The notes beneath the pieces are model-generated. The model ran no database searches. It had not been told where the DNA came from and saw only the letters and a list, made by a program, of their open reading frames with translations. A program made the translations under genes and the position numbers. From Marinobacter profundi (GTDB taxonomy: Bacteria; Pseudomonadota; Gammaproteobacteria; Pseudomonadales; Oleiphilaceae), in NCBI RefSeq assembly GCF_002744715.1, contig NZ_KZ319370.1, forward strand, positions 248,001 to 312,000: DNA of 64,000 nt, given 5' to 3'. Shown here in pieces: positions 52,476 through 61,749 of the stretch (position 1 is its first letter; each line of letters opens with the position of its first letter).

Positions 52476-55343
52476 TCAGCCCTTGCCCGCGGCGTGCAGC
52501 TGGAAAGCCTGCAACACGTGGTTGCGGATCTGCTGGTCGTCCCAGGGTTTGGTGAGGAACTTGTAGATCGCGCCCTCGTTGATGGCCTCGGTGACGGATT
52601 TCAGGTCGGTGTACCCGGACAGCACAATCCGCACGGTGTCGGGATAGATGGCTTTGACCTCGCTGAGAAACTCGGTCCCCGACATCTCCGGCATCCGCTG
52701 GTCGGAAATGATCACTTGCACGTCGTTTTCCGCCAGCAGTTCAAAGGCTTCACGGACACTGGTGGTGGACAGGATCCGGTAGCCGTCGCGGCGCAGCACC
52801 CGGGTCAGTGCGCGGAGGATGTTGGTTTCGTCATCCAGCAGCAGCAGGGTTTGTGCCGGTTGCGGCGCATCCTCACCGGTGGTTGCGCCCGGGTAGCCAT
52901 TCCGGCCCTCACTGAGATAGCGGATGAGTTCGTCGAACGGCAGCGGCCGGGCGAAGGCAAAGCCCTGCAGCAGGTCGCACTGGTGTTTGCGCAGGAAGGC
53001 CGCGTGGGCTTCGGTTTCAACCCCTTCCGCCACCACTTCCAGGCCCAGGTGATGGGCCATGGAAATGACCCCCTGGGTGATCGCGGCATCGCTGCGATCC
53101 TTGATCACGTCTTTGATAAAGGTGCGGTCAATCTTGATCTTGTTGGCCGGTAACAGCTTGATGTAACTGAGACTGGAGAAGCCGGTCCCGAAATCGTCGA
53201 TGGAAATCCGTACCCCCAGTTCACGCAGGTCGTTAAGGGCCTTGACCACTACCGCCGTATCGTAAAGCAGGGCCGACTCCACCACTTCCAGCTCGAGGAA
53301 TTCGGCGGCCAGCCCGGACGCCTGCAGCACACTGCTGACCTCATCGACAAAACCGGATTTGCGCAGCTGGATCGGTGATACGTTGACCGATACGGTGCAG
53401 TCACGGAACCCCCTGGCATGCATCCGGATGGTGTCCTGGCAGGCCCGCTCCAGCACCCAGCGGCCCAGCGGGCTGATCTGTCCGGTTTCCTCGGCCAGCG
53501 GAATGAAGTCCTGGGGTGAGATCACGCCCCGCTCCGGATGCTGCCAGCGAATCAGCGCCTCGACGGATTTCGGGACGTTGGTACGGGCATCGACCAGTGG
53601 CTGGTAATAGACCGCGAGCTGGTCGTTATCGATGGCATCCTGCAGTTCGTTGCGCAGGATCACCCGTTTGTTGGCCTCGTCGTTCAATTCCGTGGAGTAC
53701 CACTGATAGGTGTTACGGCCCATCTGTTTGGCGCGGTACATGGCCAGGTCCGCCTGCTGCAACAGTTCGATCGGGTTGTCGATGTGGCCACCGGCGGTGG
53801 CGATACCGACGCTGGCGGTCAGGTGCAGGGTGCGGTCATCGATACGGTAGGGGGCGGCAATCTCGTTGATGACCAGTTCCACCACCAGCAGCGCATCGTC
53901 GGCCTTGGCCAGGTCCGGCAGGACCACGATGAACTCGTCCCCGGAGAGGCGGGCGACGGTGTCGCCGGACCGCACCAGTTGTCGCAAGCGGCGCGCCACT
54001 TCCACCAGCAAGCGGTCGCCAATCCGGTGGCCGAGGGAATCATTGATCAGCTTGAAGCCGTCCAGGTCAATAAACAGCAGGGCGAGCTGGCGGCCGTAAC
54101 GGTCGGCAAACTGGCAGGCCTGGGTAAGCCGGTCCTCCAGCAGGGAACGGTTGGGCAGCCCGGTCAGCACATCGTGGCTGACGTTATAGGCCAGTTCGCT
54201 CTCGGCAGATTTCTTGTCGGAGATGTCGTTCTGGACACCGATAAAATGGGTGACCCGACCCTGGTCATTACGTACCGGCCCGATGAAGAGGTCATTCCAG
54301 AATGGCGAACCGTCCTTGCGGAAGTTACGCAACACAACGGCAACATCCCGTTGTTCGGCGATGCTCTGGCGAATTTCCTGCAATGCGCTATCGTTGACCG
54401 CATCGCTGGTGCTGCCCTGCAGGAAGCGGCAGTTCCGCCCCAGCACTTCCTCCGCCCGGTAGCCGGTAATCCGCTCAAAGGCCGGATTGACATAGATCAG
54501 CGGCATATCGGGGCTCAGCGCATCTGCAATCGCGATGCCGTTGGAGGTGGATTCGATACCGCGTTGGAGTAGCCGCATCTGGCGGTTGCTCTGGATTTCC
54601 TCGGTCCGGTCGGTCAGCATCAGCAGCTGGTGGGGGCGCTGGTTGATGGCAATTTCCCGGGGGATGACTTCCATGCACAGGGGGCGCCCGGCACGGGTCA
54701 GGTGGAATTCCAGGCGACCGCCATTGCGGACAATGACACCTTCGCTGTCCAGCGGGCCCGTGGTGCCGGCCCTGAGCGTATCCAGCGTCAGTCCGGGCAG
54801 GTCGTCGGCGTGGTAACCATAGAGCTGCTGGGCCGCCTGGTTCATCGAGGTGATGGCGTCGGTTGCGGTGTCCAGCAGGCACATAGGTGCCGGGTTGGTA
54901 TCAAACAACAGCCGGTAATGGGCCTCACTGGTGGCCAGCTGCTCGGTGGCCTGGGCGCGGTCAATGGCATAACGGATGCTGCGGATCAGGCCGTGGCCAT
55001 CGAGCCGGCCCTTGACCAGGTAATCCGAGGCGCCCAGTTCCACCGCGCGGTTATCGAGGTCCTCGTCGCCCTGGCCGGTCAGCAGGATGAGCGGTGTGGT
55101 CAGTCCTTCGTCCCGGGCCTGGCGGATCAGGTCGAGACCGGAATCCGGACCCAGCCGCAGGTCTACCAGGCCGACGGCATAGCTGCCGCTGCGCAGGCCG
55201 TCGAGGCCGTCATCGAGGGAGTCGGCCCAGGTCAGTTGCACGTCTTTCCGGCCGGCGTCCTGCAGCAGGTCCCGGGTAATCAGAAAATCGTCTTCGTCAT
55301 CCTCGATGAGAAGAATCTGCAGGTTCGGCTCGGTCTCACTCAT
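52476..55343 (-). CDS. REC-PAS-LOV-GGDEF-EAL-REC light/phosphorylation-controlled c-di-GMP enzyme
   Basis: 955 residues. Domains: receiver (about 8-125, Asp61), PAS (about 140-250), LOV (about 265-378) with the flavin-adduct motif GRNCRFLQ and Cys305, GGDEF (about 385-550) with SGDEF at 467-471 and I-site RSGD at 458-461, EAL (about 565-810) with EAL 595-597, IDDFGTG and AEGVETE intact, and a second receiver (about 830-950, Asp881). The EAL residues argue for phosphodiesterase activity; SGDEF may be weak as a cyclase. LOV suggests blue-light control. It is the last gene of the operon, overlapping the upstream regulator by 8 bases. Confidence 0.93.
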   Translation of the reverse strand: MSETEPNLQILLIEDDEDDFLITRDLLQDAGRKDVQLTWADSLDDGLDGLRSGSYAVGLVDLRLGPDSGLDLIRQARDEGLTTPLILLTGQGDEDLDNRAVELGASDYLVKGRLDGHGLIRSIRYAIDRAQATEQLATSEAHYRLLFDTNPAPMCLLDTATDAITSMNQAAQQLYGYHADDLPGLTLDTLRAGTTGPLDSEGVIVRNGGRLEFHLTRAGRPLCMEVIPREIAINQRPHQLLMLTDRTEEIQSNRQMRLLQRGIESTSNGIAIADALSPDMPLIYVNPAFERITGYRAEEVLGRNCRFLQGSTSDAVNDSALQEIRQSIAEQRDVAVVLRNFRKDGSPFWNDLFIGPVRNDQGRVTHFIGVQNDISDKKSAESELAYNVSHDVLTGLPNRSLLEDRLTQACQFADRYGRQLALLFIDLDGFKLINDSLGHRIGDRLLVEVARRLRQLVRSGDTVARLSGDEFIVVLPDLAKADDALLVVELVINEIAAPYRIDDRTLHLTASVGIATAGGHIDNPIELLQQADLAMYRAKQMGRNTYQWYSTELNDEANKRVILRNELQDAIDNDQLAVYYQPLVDARTNVPKSVEALIRWQHPERGVISPQDFIPLAEETGQISPLGRWVLERACQDTIRMHARGFRDCTVSVNVSPIQLRKSGFVDEVSSVLQASGLAAEFLELEVVESALLYDTAVVVKALNDLRELGVRISIDDFGTGFSSLSYIKLLPANKIKIDRTFIKDVIKDRSDAAITQGVISMAHHLGLEVVAEGVETEAHAAFLRKHQCDLLQGFAFARPLPFDELIRYLSEGRNGYPGATTGEDAPQPAQTLLLLDDETNILRALTRVLRRDGYRILSTTSVREAFELLAENDVQVIISDQRMPEMSGTEFLSEVKAIYPDTVRIVLSGYTDLKSVTEAINEGAIYKFLTKPWDDQQIRNHVLQAFQLHAAGKG

Positions 55344-55797
55344 GGTGCGGGTTCTGTGGCGGCAGGTTGACGGTGTCCATCCAGTAGCTTTGCAGGGAAG
55401 TCACGACCTCAAGCAGCTCCGAATAGCGATTGGGCTTGATGATGTAGGAGTTGGCGTGGTGGTCATAGCAGTCGTCGATGTCGTCGTCGCTGTGCGATGT
55501 GGTGAGAATCACCGTGGGGATGCGGCGGAAGCGCGGATCGGCCTTCAGCTCCCGCAGGGTTTCCCGGCCGTCCTTCAGCGGCATGTTGAGGTCCAGCAGG
55601 ATCAGATCCGGTAACGGGCAGTCCGCCGTCTGCTTGTGCAGGGCGTTCTCGAGGAAGCGTAATGCTTCCTCGCCGTCCTCGACAAAGCACAGCCGGCAGT
55701 CGCGGCAGCGATCGGCGAAGGCGTCGCGAATCATCAGCCGGTCGTCCGGATCGTCGTCGGCAATCAGGATAGTGGGAGACAGGGTGCGTTCAGTCAT
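55336..55797 (-). CDS. Rcp1-like response regulator
   Basis: 153 residues, a stand-alone receiver with phosphoacceptor Asp69 in PDLILLDLNMPLKDG, acidic pair ADDDPDD at 13-19 and Lys in SYIIKPNRYSEL. The loop shape (ALHKQTADCPLPDL) is that of the Rcp1/CheY-like group often paired with bacteriophytochrome or PAS histidine kinases. It follows the multi-PAS kinase by 5 bases, its probable phosphodonor, and overlaps the LOV protein gene. Confidence 0.92.
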   Translation of the reverse strand: MTERTLSPTILIADDDPDDRLMIRDAFADRCRDCRLCFVEDGEEALRFLENALHKQTADCPLPDLILLDLNMPLKDGRETLRELKADPRFRRIPTVILTTSHSDDDIDDCYDHHANSYIIKPNRYSELLEVVTSLQSYWMDTVNLPPQNPHHE

Positions 55798-55802
55798 CTG
55801 GT

Positions 55803-58800
55803 TTACAGGTCTCCTGGCCGCTGGTGGAAGCGGACCCTGAAAGTTGTGCCCTCACCGGGCTGGCTGGCGACGGTAATCCGGGCATCGTGCCGGTCCAGGA
55901 TCTTCTTCACGATGGCCATGCCAATCCCGGTTCCGGCGTAGTCCTGACGCTGGTGCAGCCGTTGGAACGGATGGAACAGCTTGTCGGCATACTTCTCATC
56001 AAAACCGATACCATTGTCGCTGACCACCAGTGTCCAGCCGTCCGGGGTTTCATTCTCAGCGTAGACCAGAATTCGCGGTTTCTGGTCCTTTTTATGAAAT
56101 TTGATGGCATTGCTCAACAGGTTCTGCAACACCTGGCGCAGCTGCACCGGGTCGCCGGTGACCGCGGGCAGGGGCTGCGTCTCTATGGTTGCCTGCTCGC
56201 GGCTGATCGCGGTTTCCAGATCCTGCAGGACTTCAGCGAGCAGGGTGTTGGTATCACAGCTGACAAACGGCCTGGCCCGGGTGGTGACCCGGGAATAGGA
56301 CAGCAGGTCCTGGATCAGCGTCTGCATGCGGTTTGCCGCGGACTGCATCCGGCGCAGGTAGTCCTGCTCCTGCTCACCGAACTGCTCCGACCGGGTCAGC
56401 AGCCGGTCAGAGAACGCCTGGATCTTGCGCAGGGGTTCCTGCAGGTCATGGGACGCCACAAACGCGAAGTCCTGTAGCTCCCGGTTGCTGCGTTCAAGTT
56501 CCGCGAGGGTATCCTGAAGACGCTTTTCGGCAAGTTTTCGTTCCCAGATGCTGCGGTAATAAACGGCCAGGCCTTCCTCGGAAGGATAGGCGCTGATTTC
56601 CAGCCAGTTGTTCAGGGGGGCGTAATAGGCTTCGAAGCTGACGGATTCGCCGCTGGCGACGGCATGGCGGTAATGGTGCTCGAATTCGCTGCCAACGGCG
56701 GCCGGAAACTCGTCCCAGATACAACGGCCGAGCAGATCTTCGCGGCTGCGCTGGAGCAACTCTTCGGAACGCTGGTTGACGTAGGTAAAGCACCAGCTGG
56801 GATCCAGGGTAAAGAACGCATCGGTGATGCTTTCGAAAATGGTGGCCTGGCGCTCCGCCATGCGCCGGATCTGCTCGAGCGCCTCGCGGGAGGCGGTGAT
56901 GTCCTGGAAGCCGCCCTGCAGCCGGATGATCTTGCCCTGCTGGTCGCAGACAGCGTGACCGATCGCCCGCACCCAGCGCAGCCGCCCCCTGGCGGTGCGC
57001 AGCTGCAGCTCCTCGTCAAAGGGGATGCCTTCGGTTTTACAGCGTTCCACCGCCGCCGAGATGCGCTCCAGGGACCCGGGCAGATAGTAGAACAGGCCGT
57101 CATTGAGCGGCGGTGCCTCGCCGATGGGCAATTCGTGAATCTCGAACAGCACGTCGGACCAGGTTGACTCACCGGTTCGAACATCCAGCATCCAGCCGCC
57201 AATGCGGGCGGCGGTCTCGGCTATTTTCAGCAACGCCTCGCTCTGGGCCAGTTGCTGTTGGGTTTGCCGGATGGCGGTGATATCCCGGGCCACCACATAG
57301 ATCAGGTCGTCGCTGCTGAGCGTGGCGCTGACCTCCAGCCAGTGCTCGGCGCCGGCCCGGTCCTGCACGCGGATGAACAGATCCCGCACCGAATGACCTT
57401 CGATCAGGGACTGCACGGCCGCCAGCACCGCCGGCCGGTCCTCTGTAATCACCAGGTCCAGGTAGGACGTTCCGATCAGTTCCTCGCGACCGAAGCCGAG
57501 CTCGGTGACGAAGGCATCGTTGAGTTCAAAGAAGTGGCTGTTGAGGTCCACGATGCAGAACATGTCCGGTGACAGGGAGAAGAACTGGTCCCGCTCCCGG
57601 GTCAGGATCTCCGCCGTCAGCTCGGCCGAAATGTCACGGCCAACGCAGAACAGCGCGTCATCTTCGGCGGACCACTCGGCGGTCCAGGACAGGGTCACCA
57701 CCTGGCCGTCCCGATGACGGTGGCGGTTACGGAAGCCGTGGGTGGCCATTTCCCCGGCCTCCTGCAGGCGGTGGATCTGTTCGGCGGTTGCGACCCGGTC
57801 TTCCTCCAGCATCAGGATGTCATAGGGCTGGCCGATCAGCTCTTCCGGCGCGTAGCCGAGGATGTCCCGGCAGGCCGGACTGACCATGGTAAACAGGCCG
57901 TCCTGGCTGATCGAGCACAGCATGTCCTTGGAGAACTCCATGATGCGTTCGTTAGTGGTGCGCAGGTTGCGCTCCTGCTCAAGGTGGAAATTGAGACTGT
58001 CGTTGAGGGCCAGCAGGTGGCCGGCACGATCCTCGGATTCCCGCCAGAAGAATTGGCTGAGCATCAGCAGGAAGCTCAGGCCGAGCCCGGTAAACAGCAC
58101 CAGAAGGGACAGCATGGGAGTCTCTTCCGGCGTACCACCCGCTGGCAGGTAAACCAGTACCTGCCAGCGGGTGTCATGATGGGGGCTGAGCGCAATCATC
58201 GCCAGCGACCGGATGGCCGGCGGTTGCTGGCCTGGGGATTGCTGTGGTGAGTCTTGCTGTGGTGAGCCCTGCTGCTGGCTCAGCCGGGGCCGGTTGAGCG
58301 TGTCGAACACCACGGTATCGTCCCAGCTGATACGGGTATGCAGGCCGCCGGAGCCGAACTGCAGGACGTCGCGGTAAAGCTGCTGCAGGTCGATCGCGGC
58401 GATCACCATCCGGGCACTGCCTGTGGGGGTGAGGATGGGCACGGCAATCAGCGCCATCACATTGCCATCGTCATCCTGCAACGGGGTACTGACGTGGGGT
58501 GCCCGCAACTCCGCAACGTGGTTCAGCCAGCCGGTCGTGGCCGGCAGCTGGCGGAACTGGTGCAGCCAGAAGCGGGACGTGAGGTCGCGGGAATGGATCC
58601 GTACCGGCCGGTGCTGGTGATCGAGCAGGCCGATCAGCTGCAGTTCCGGAAAGTCACCGAGGTAGCTCTCGACTTCCTGCTCCCAGAAGTCCCGGTCGGG
58701 GAAGCCGTTCATCAGTTGCCAGCGATAGGCCAGGCGGCGGATCAGGGCCACCTTGTCAGTGATGATGGTTTCGCTGCTGACCCGGATCTGGTTGGCCAGT

Positions 58801-59501
58801 AATTCGGCGCGGCTGGTGAGGCCCTGGTCGTGCTCCACGCGGATGATGTGCCAGATGGTCGTAGTCACCACAATGCCCACCACGCCCGCCAGTACCAGGC
58901 CGCGTAGCGGGGTGGTGATGCGGTGGCGGCGCAGCAGTGTAAGCCCGGGTAACAGGAGGCCGGTGAGGATGATCAGCGGGCTGAGCACCACGGTGGCCTC
59001 CGGCACACTGCCCAGGGCAAAGGCATACAGTGACGGCAGCCACCAGGAGAGCAGGGAGAGGGAGCCGGCCAGCGCCATCAGGCCGGCTCCGATCAGGGCA
59101 AGTTGCCAGCCGGCACGGAGCTTAAGGACAGCGGCCACCGAGCCTGCGAACACCAGCGCAACAACGGCCAGCGCCGGGCTACCGAGGTAGGGACGGAGCC
59201 ATGTCAGAAACTCTGTCGCACCCACCGGCAGGCTTGCCGCCAGACAGAGCAGTGCCGTGGCCGCCAGCATAATGGCCGCGACGATGGCGGCGGCGAAGTG
59301 GCGGAACAGGCAGCCCAGCAGGGTGGCGCTGACCAGCAGCGACAGCAGCCCGCCACCGGGCCGCAAGGTGACCCGGCCGGCGGAATCGGCGCCATGGCTG
59401 GCAAAATCGTACAGAATCAACAGGCCGACCGCCGCAAAGGTGGTTGCCAGGGTCAGGCCCAGGCAAAACAGCAGGCCGGCAAGGTTACGCGGGTTAACCA
59501 T
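55803..59501 (-). CDS. Multi-PAS membrane sensor histidine kinase
   Basis: 1232 residues. About seven membrane helices (1-215), an extracytoplasmic sensor region (about 230-450) with a Gln/Ser/Pro-rich insert (SQQQGSPQQDSPQQSPGQQ), another helix (about 470-490), four PAS domains (about 520-635, 640-755, 770-880, 890-985), then a DHp domain with phospho-His1018 in ASHDLQEPLRK and an HATPase (NLLSNAIKF, DNGIGF, GTGIGMAI). The H-box is the phytochrome-kinase type. It probably signals to the next-door Rcp1-like regulator. It overlaps the ATPase gene by 8 bases. Confidence 0.92.
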   Translation of the reverse strand: MVNPRNLAGLLFCLGLTLATTFAAVGLLILYDFASHGADSAGRVTLRPGGGLLSLLVSATLLGCLFRHFAAAIVAAIMLAATALLCLAASLPVGATEFLTWLRPYLGSPALAVVALVFAGSVAAVLKLRAGWQLALIGAGLMALAGSLSLLSWWLPSLYAFALGSVPEATVVLSPLIILTGLLLPGLTLLRRHRITTPLRGLVLAGVVGIVVTTTIWHIIRVEHDQGLTSRAELLANQIRVSSETIITDKVALIRRLAYRWQLMNGFPDRDFWEQEVESYLGDFPELQLIGLLDHQHRPVRIHSRDLTSRFWLHQFRQLPATTGWLNHVAELRAPHVSTPLQDDDGNVMALIAVPILTPTGSARMVIAAIDLQQLYRDVLQFGSGGLHTRISWDDTVVFDTLNRPRLSQQQGSPQQDSPQQSPGQQPPAIRSLAMIALSPHHDTRWQVLVYLPAGGTPEETPMLSLLVLFTGLGLSFLLMLSQFFWRESEDRAGHLLALNDSLNFHLEQERNLRTTNERIMEFSKDMLCSISQDGLFTMVSPACRDILGYAPEELIGQPYDILMLEEDRVATAEQIHRLQEAGEMATHGFRNRHRHRDGQVVTLSWTAEWSAEDDALFCVGRDISAELTAEILTRERDQFFSLSPDMFCIVDLNSHFFELNDAFVTELGFGREELIGTSYLDLVITEDRPAVLAAVQSLIEGHSVRDLFIRVQDRAGAEHWLEVSATLSSDDLIYVVARDITAIRQTQQQLAQSEALLKIAETAARIGGWMLDVRTGESTWSDVLFEIHELPIGEAPPLNDGLFYYLPGSLERISAAVERCKTEGIPFDEELQLRTARGRLRWVRAIGHAVCDQQGKIIRLQGGFQDITASREALEQIRRMAERQATIFESITDAFFTLDPSWCFTYVNQRSEELLQRSREDLLGRCIWDEFPAAVGSEFEHHYRHAVASGESVSFEAYYAPLNNWLEISAYPSEEGLAVYYRSIWERKLAEKRLQDTLAELERSNRELQDFAFVASHDLQEPLRKIQAFSDRLLTRSEQFGEQEQDYLRRMQSAANRMQTLIQDLLSYSRVTTRARPFVSCDTNTLLAEVLQDLETAISREQATIETQPLPAVTGDPVQLRQVLQNLLSNAIKFHKKDQKPRILVYAENETPDGWTLVVSDNGIGFDEKYADKLFHPFQRLHQRQDYAGTGIGMAIVKKILDRHDARITVASQPGEGTTFRVRFHQRPGDL

Positions 59502-61740
59502 TCAGTACCTGGGGGCCGAGCAGGCGGAGGATTTCGTCCGCGGTGGTGAGCCCGCTGCGCAGTTTGTCCAGGGCATCGTCCAGCAACACCTTCATGCCCT
59601 GTTCGCGGGCAATATGCTCGATCTGCATGGCACTGGCGCCCTCGGTAATGGCGATCCGCAACTGCTCGTTCATCGTCAGCACTTCGTGCATGGCCACCCG
59701 GCCCTTGTAACCCTTATGGCATTTCTCGCAGCCGCGGCCCTGGTAGTAGGTCAGGCCGTCCTCGAGGAATTGCGGACCCAGCTGGCTCAGGACATCGGTG
59801 GGGGGCGCCACTTCTTCCCGGCAGTTCGAACAGATGCGCCGGACCAGACGCTGGGCAATGATCGCTTCCAGCGCCGAGGCGAGCACAAAGGGCTTCAGGC
59901 CCAGATCCAGCAGGCGGGCCACGGTAGCGGCAGCGGAACTGGTGTGCAGGGTGGAATAGACCAGGTGACCGGTCATTGCGGCATGGAAGGCCACATCGGC
60001 GGTTTCCTCATCGCGGATCTCGCCCAGCAGGATGACATCCGGATCCTGGCGCAGAATGGCCCGCAGCACGCTGGCGAAGTCCAGACCGATGCGATCCTTC
60101 ACCGGCACCTGGCCGGCCATGTCGACGTGGAACTCCACCGGGTCCTCGATGGTGACGTAGTTGCGCTCCGGCGAGGCATTGTGTTGCAGCAGGGCATACA
60201 GGGTGGTGGTTTTGCCGCTGCCGGTGGGGCCGGTGGCCAGGATGATGCCCTGGGGCTTGGCCACCACATGTTTCAGCCGCTTCAGGTTGTGTTCGGACAG
60301 GCCGAGATCCTGCAGGGACTGGGCCGAGGACTGCCGTTCCAGCACCCGCATGACCACTTTTTCCCCGTTGATGGTGGGCAGGGTGGAAATCCGCAGGTCA
60401 ACGATCCGCATCGGCGTCTTGACAGTAATCCGGCCGTCCTGGGGGCGTCGGCGTTCGGTAATGTCCAGTTCTGCCATCACCTTGATGCGGGAGACCACCG
60501 ACATCAGCAGGTTGGTGGGAATGTGGATCTTGTCCTGCAGGACCCCGTCGATACGGTAGCGCACCACCAGTGACTTGGTGCGGGGATGGACGTGAATGTC
60601 GCTGGCCCCCAGGCGCAGGGCTTCGAGGATGATGGCGTTGACCAGGCGGATCGCCGGCGGCTCCTCGGAGCTGCCCAGCAGTTGCTCCAGGGATTCCTGG
60701 TCACCCTCGTCATCCAGCACGATTTCGATCCCCTCGTAGGGATCGTCGGTGCCGATTTTGGTAGCGATGTCGTCGAGCTGGTTGGTTTCACCGAAGATTT
60801 CAGCCAGCTTGGCCTGCATCTGGGCGGTTTCACACAGCAGTGGGTGGATGGTGTAGCCGGTCATGAAACCGAGTTCGTCGATCAGGCTGACGTCCATCGG
60901 GTCCACCATTGCCAGGCGCAGGCGTTTGCCCTGCACCCGCAGCGGCAACACCAGCTGGCGGGTACAGATGGTCTGCGGGATCAGCGACAGCAGGCTGGGA
61001 TCGGGCTGGAATTCCCGCAGGTCGATGTCCTCGAACATCATCTCGTCCCGCAGCAGCTCGAAGACCTTGCGGAAGTCCACCCACTCGTGTTTCAGCAGCT
61101 GGCGCACCACCGGCGTCTTGTGGCTCTGCATTTCCCGATGCAGTTGCTGGATCTGCTGGGGATTCAGCCAGCCTTTCTTGTGCAGCAGGATGGCCAGCTG
61201 GCTGCGGTTGGTGGCGGTCAGCTTGGTGATGGTTTCAAGGTCGCGGTTCTGCTTCTTGTTCTCCTGCTCCAGTGCGCGGGTGCGCTGGATAAGCTCGTAC
61301 TGTTCCAGCGCGAGTGCGATGGTCAGGCGGATGTCGTCATCGTTCCACGGCTTGAGGATGAAGCGGTAGACCGCGCCGTCCTTGATGGAGCCCATCACGG
61401 CATCGGTGTTGGCGTGGCCGGTGAGCATGATGCGGATGGTCTGCGGCCAGCGCTCGCGAACCTCCCGTAGCAGCTCGCTGCCGTTCATCCCGGGCATCAT
61501 GAAGTCGGTCATGATCAGTTCGACCGGCTTGCTTTCCAGAATCCGGATGGCTTCCTCGGCGCTGCGGGCAAACAGCAGCTCGTAATTCTCGCGCTGGAAT
61601 ACCCGCCGCAGGGAGGCCAGGATGTGGGGTTCGTCATCCACCAGCAACAGCCGGTAGGGCGCCTTTTTCTCGGCGCTGGCCGATGCTGCGGCCTCGTCCT
61701 CGTTCTGGTCGAAGAACAGTGAAGCGTAGCGCTTGGCCAT
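59494..61740 (-). CDS. Receiver domain fused to GspE/PilB-type ATPase
   Basis: 748 residues. An N-terminal receiver (about 28-145, Asp79 in ELIMTDFMMPGMNG, YRFILKPWNDDD) is joined by a coiled coil to an MshEN/T2SSE N-domain (about 180-320) and a type II/IV secretion ATPase (about 360-740): Walker A GPTGSGKTTT at 504-513, GEIRDEE, THLT-like STLHTSSA, and the zinc tetra-cysteine CSNC (637-640)/CEKC (671-674). Such ATPases drive pilus or pseudopilus extension; here phosphorylation of the receiver could gate it. No pilin or secretin gene adjoins it in the window. Confidence 0.92.
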   Translation of the reverse strand: MAKRYASLFFDQNEDEAAASASAEKKAPYRLLLVDDEPHILASLRRVFQRENYELLFARSAEEAIRILESKPVELIMTDFMMPGMNGSELLREVRERWPQTIRIMLTGHANTDAVMGSIKDGAVYRFILKPWNDDDIRLTIALALEQYELIQRTRALEQENKKQNRDLETITKLTATNRSQLAILLHKKGWLNPQQIQQLHREMQSHKTPVVRQLLKHEWVDFRKVFELLRDEMMFEDIDLREFQPDPSLLSLIPQTICTRQLVLPLRVQGKRLRLAMVDPMDVSLIDELGFMTGYTIHPLLCETAQMQAKLAEIFGETNQLDDIATKIGTDDPYEGIEIVLDDEGDQESLEQLLGSSEEPPAIRLVNAIILEALRLGASDIHVHPRTKSLVVRYRIDGVLQDKIHIPTNLLMSVVSRIKVMAELDITERRRPQDGRITVKTPMRIVDLRISTLPTINGEKVVMRVLERQSSAQSLQDLGLSEHNLKRLKHVVAKPQGIILATGPTGSGKTTTLYALLQHNASPERNYVTIEDPVEFHVDMAGQVPVKDRIGLDFASVLRAILRQDPDVILLGEIRDEETADVAFHAAMTGHLVYSTLHTSSAAATVARLLDLGLKPFVLASALEAIIAQRLVRRICSNCREEVAPPTDVLSQLGPQFLEDGLTYYQGRGCEKCHKGYKGRVAMHEVLTMNEQLRIAITEGASAMQIEHIAREQGMKVLLDDALDKLRSGLTTADEILRLLGPQVLNG

Positions 61741-61749
61741 CAGAAGTCC

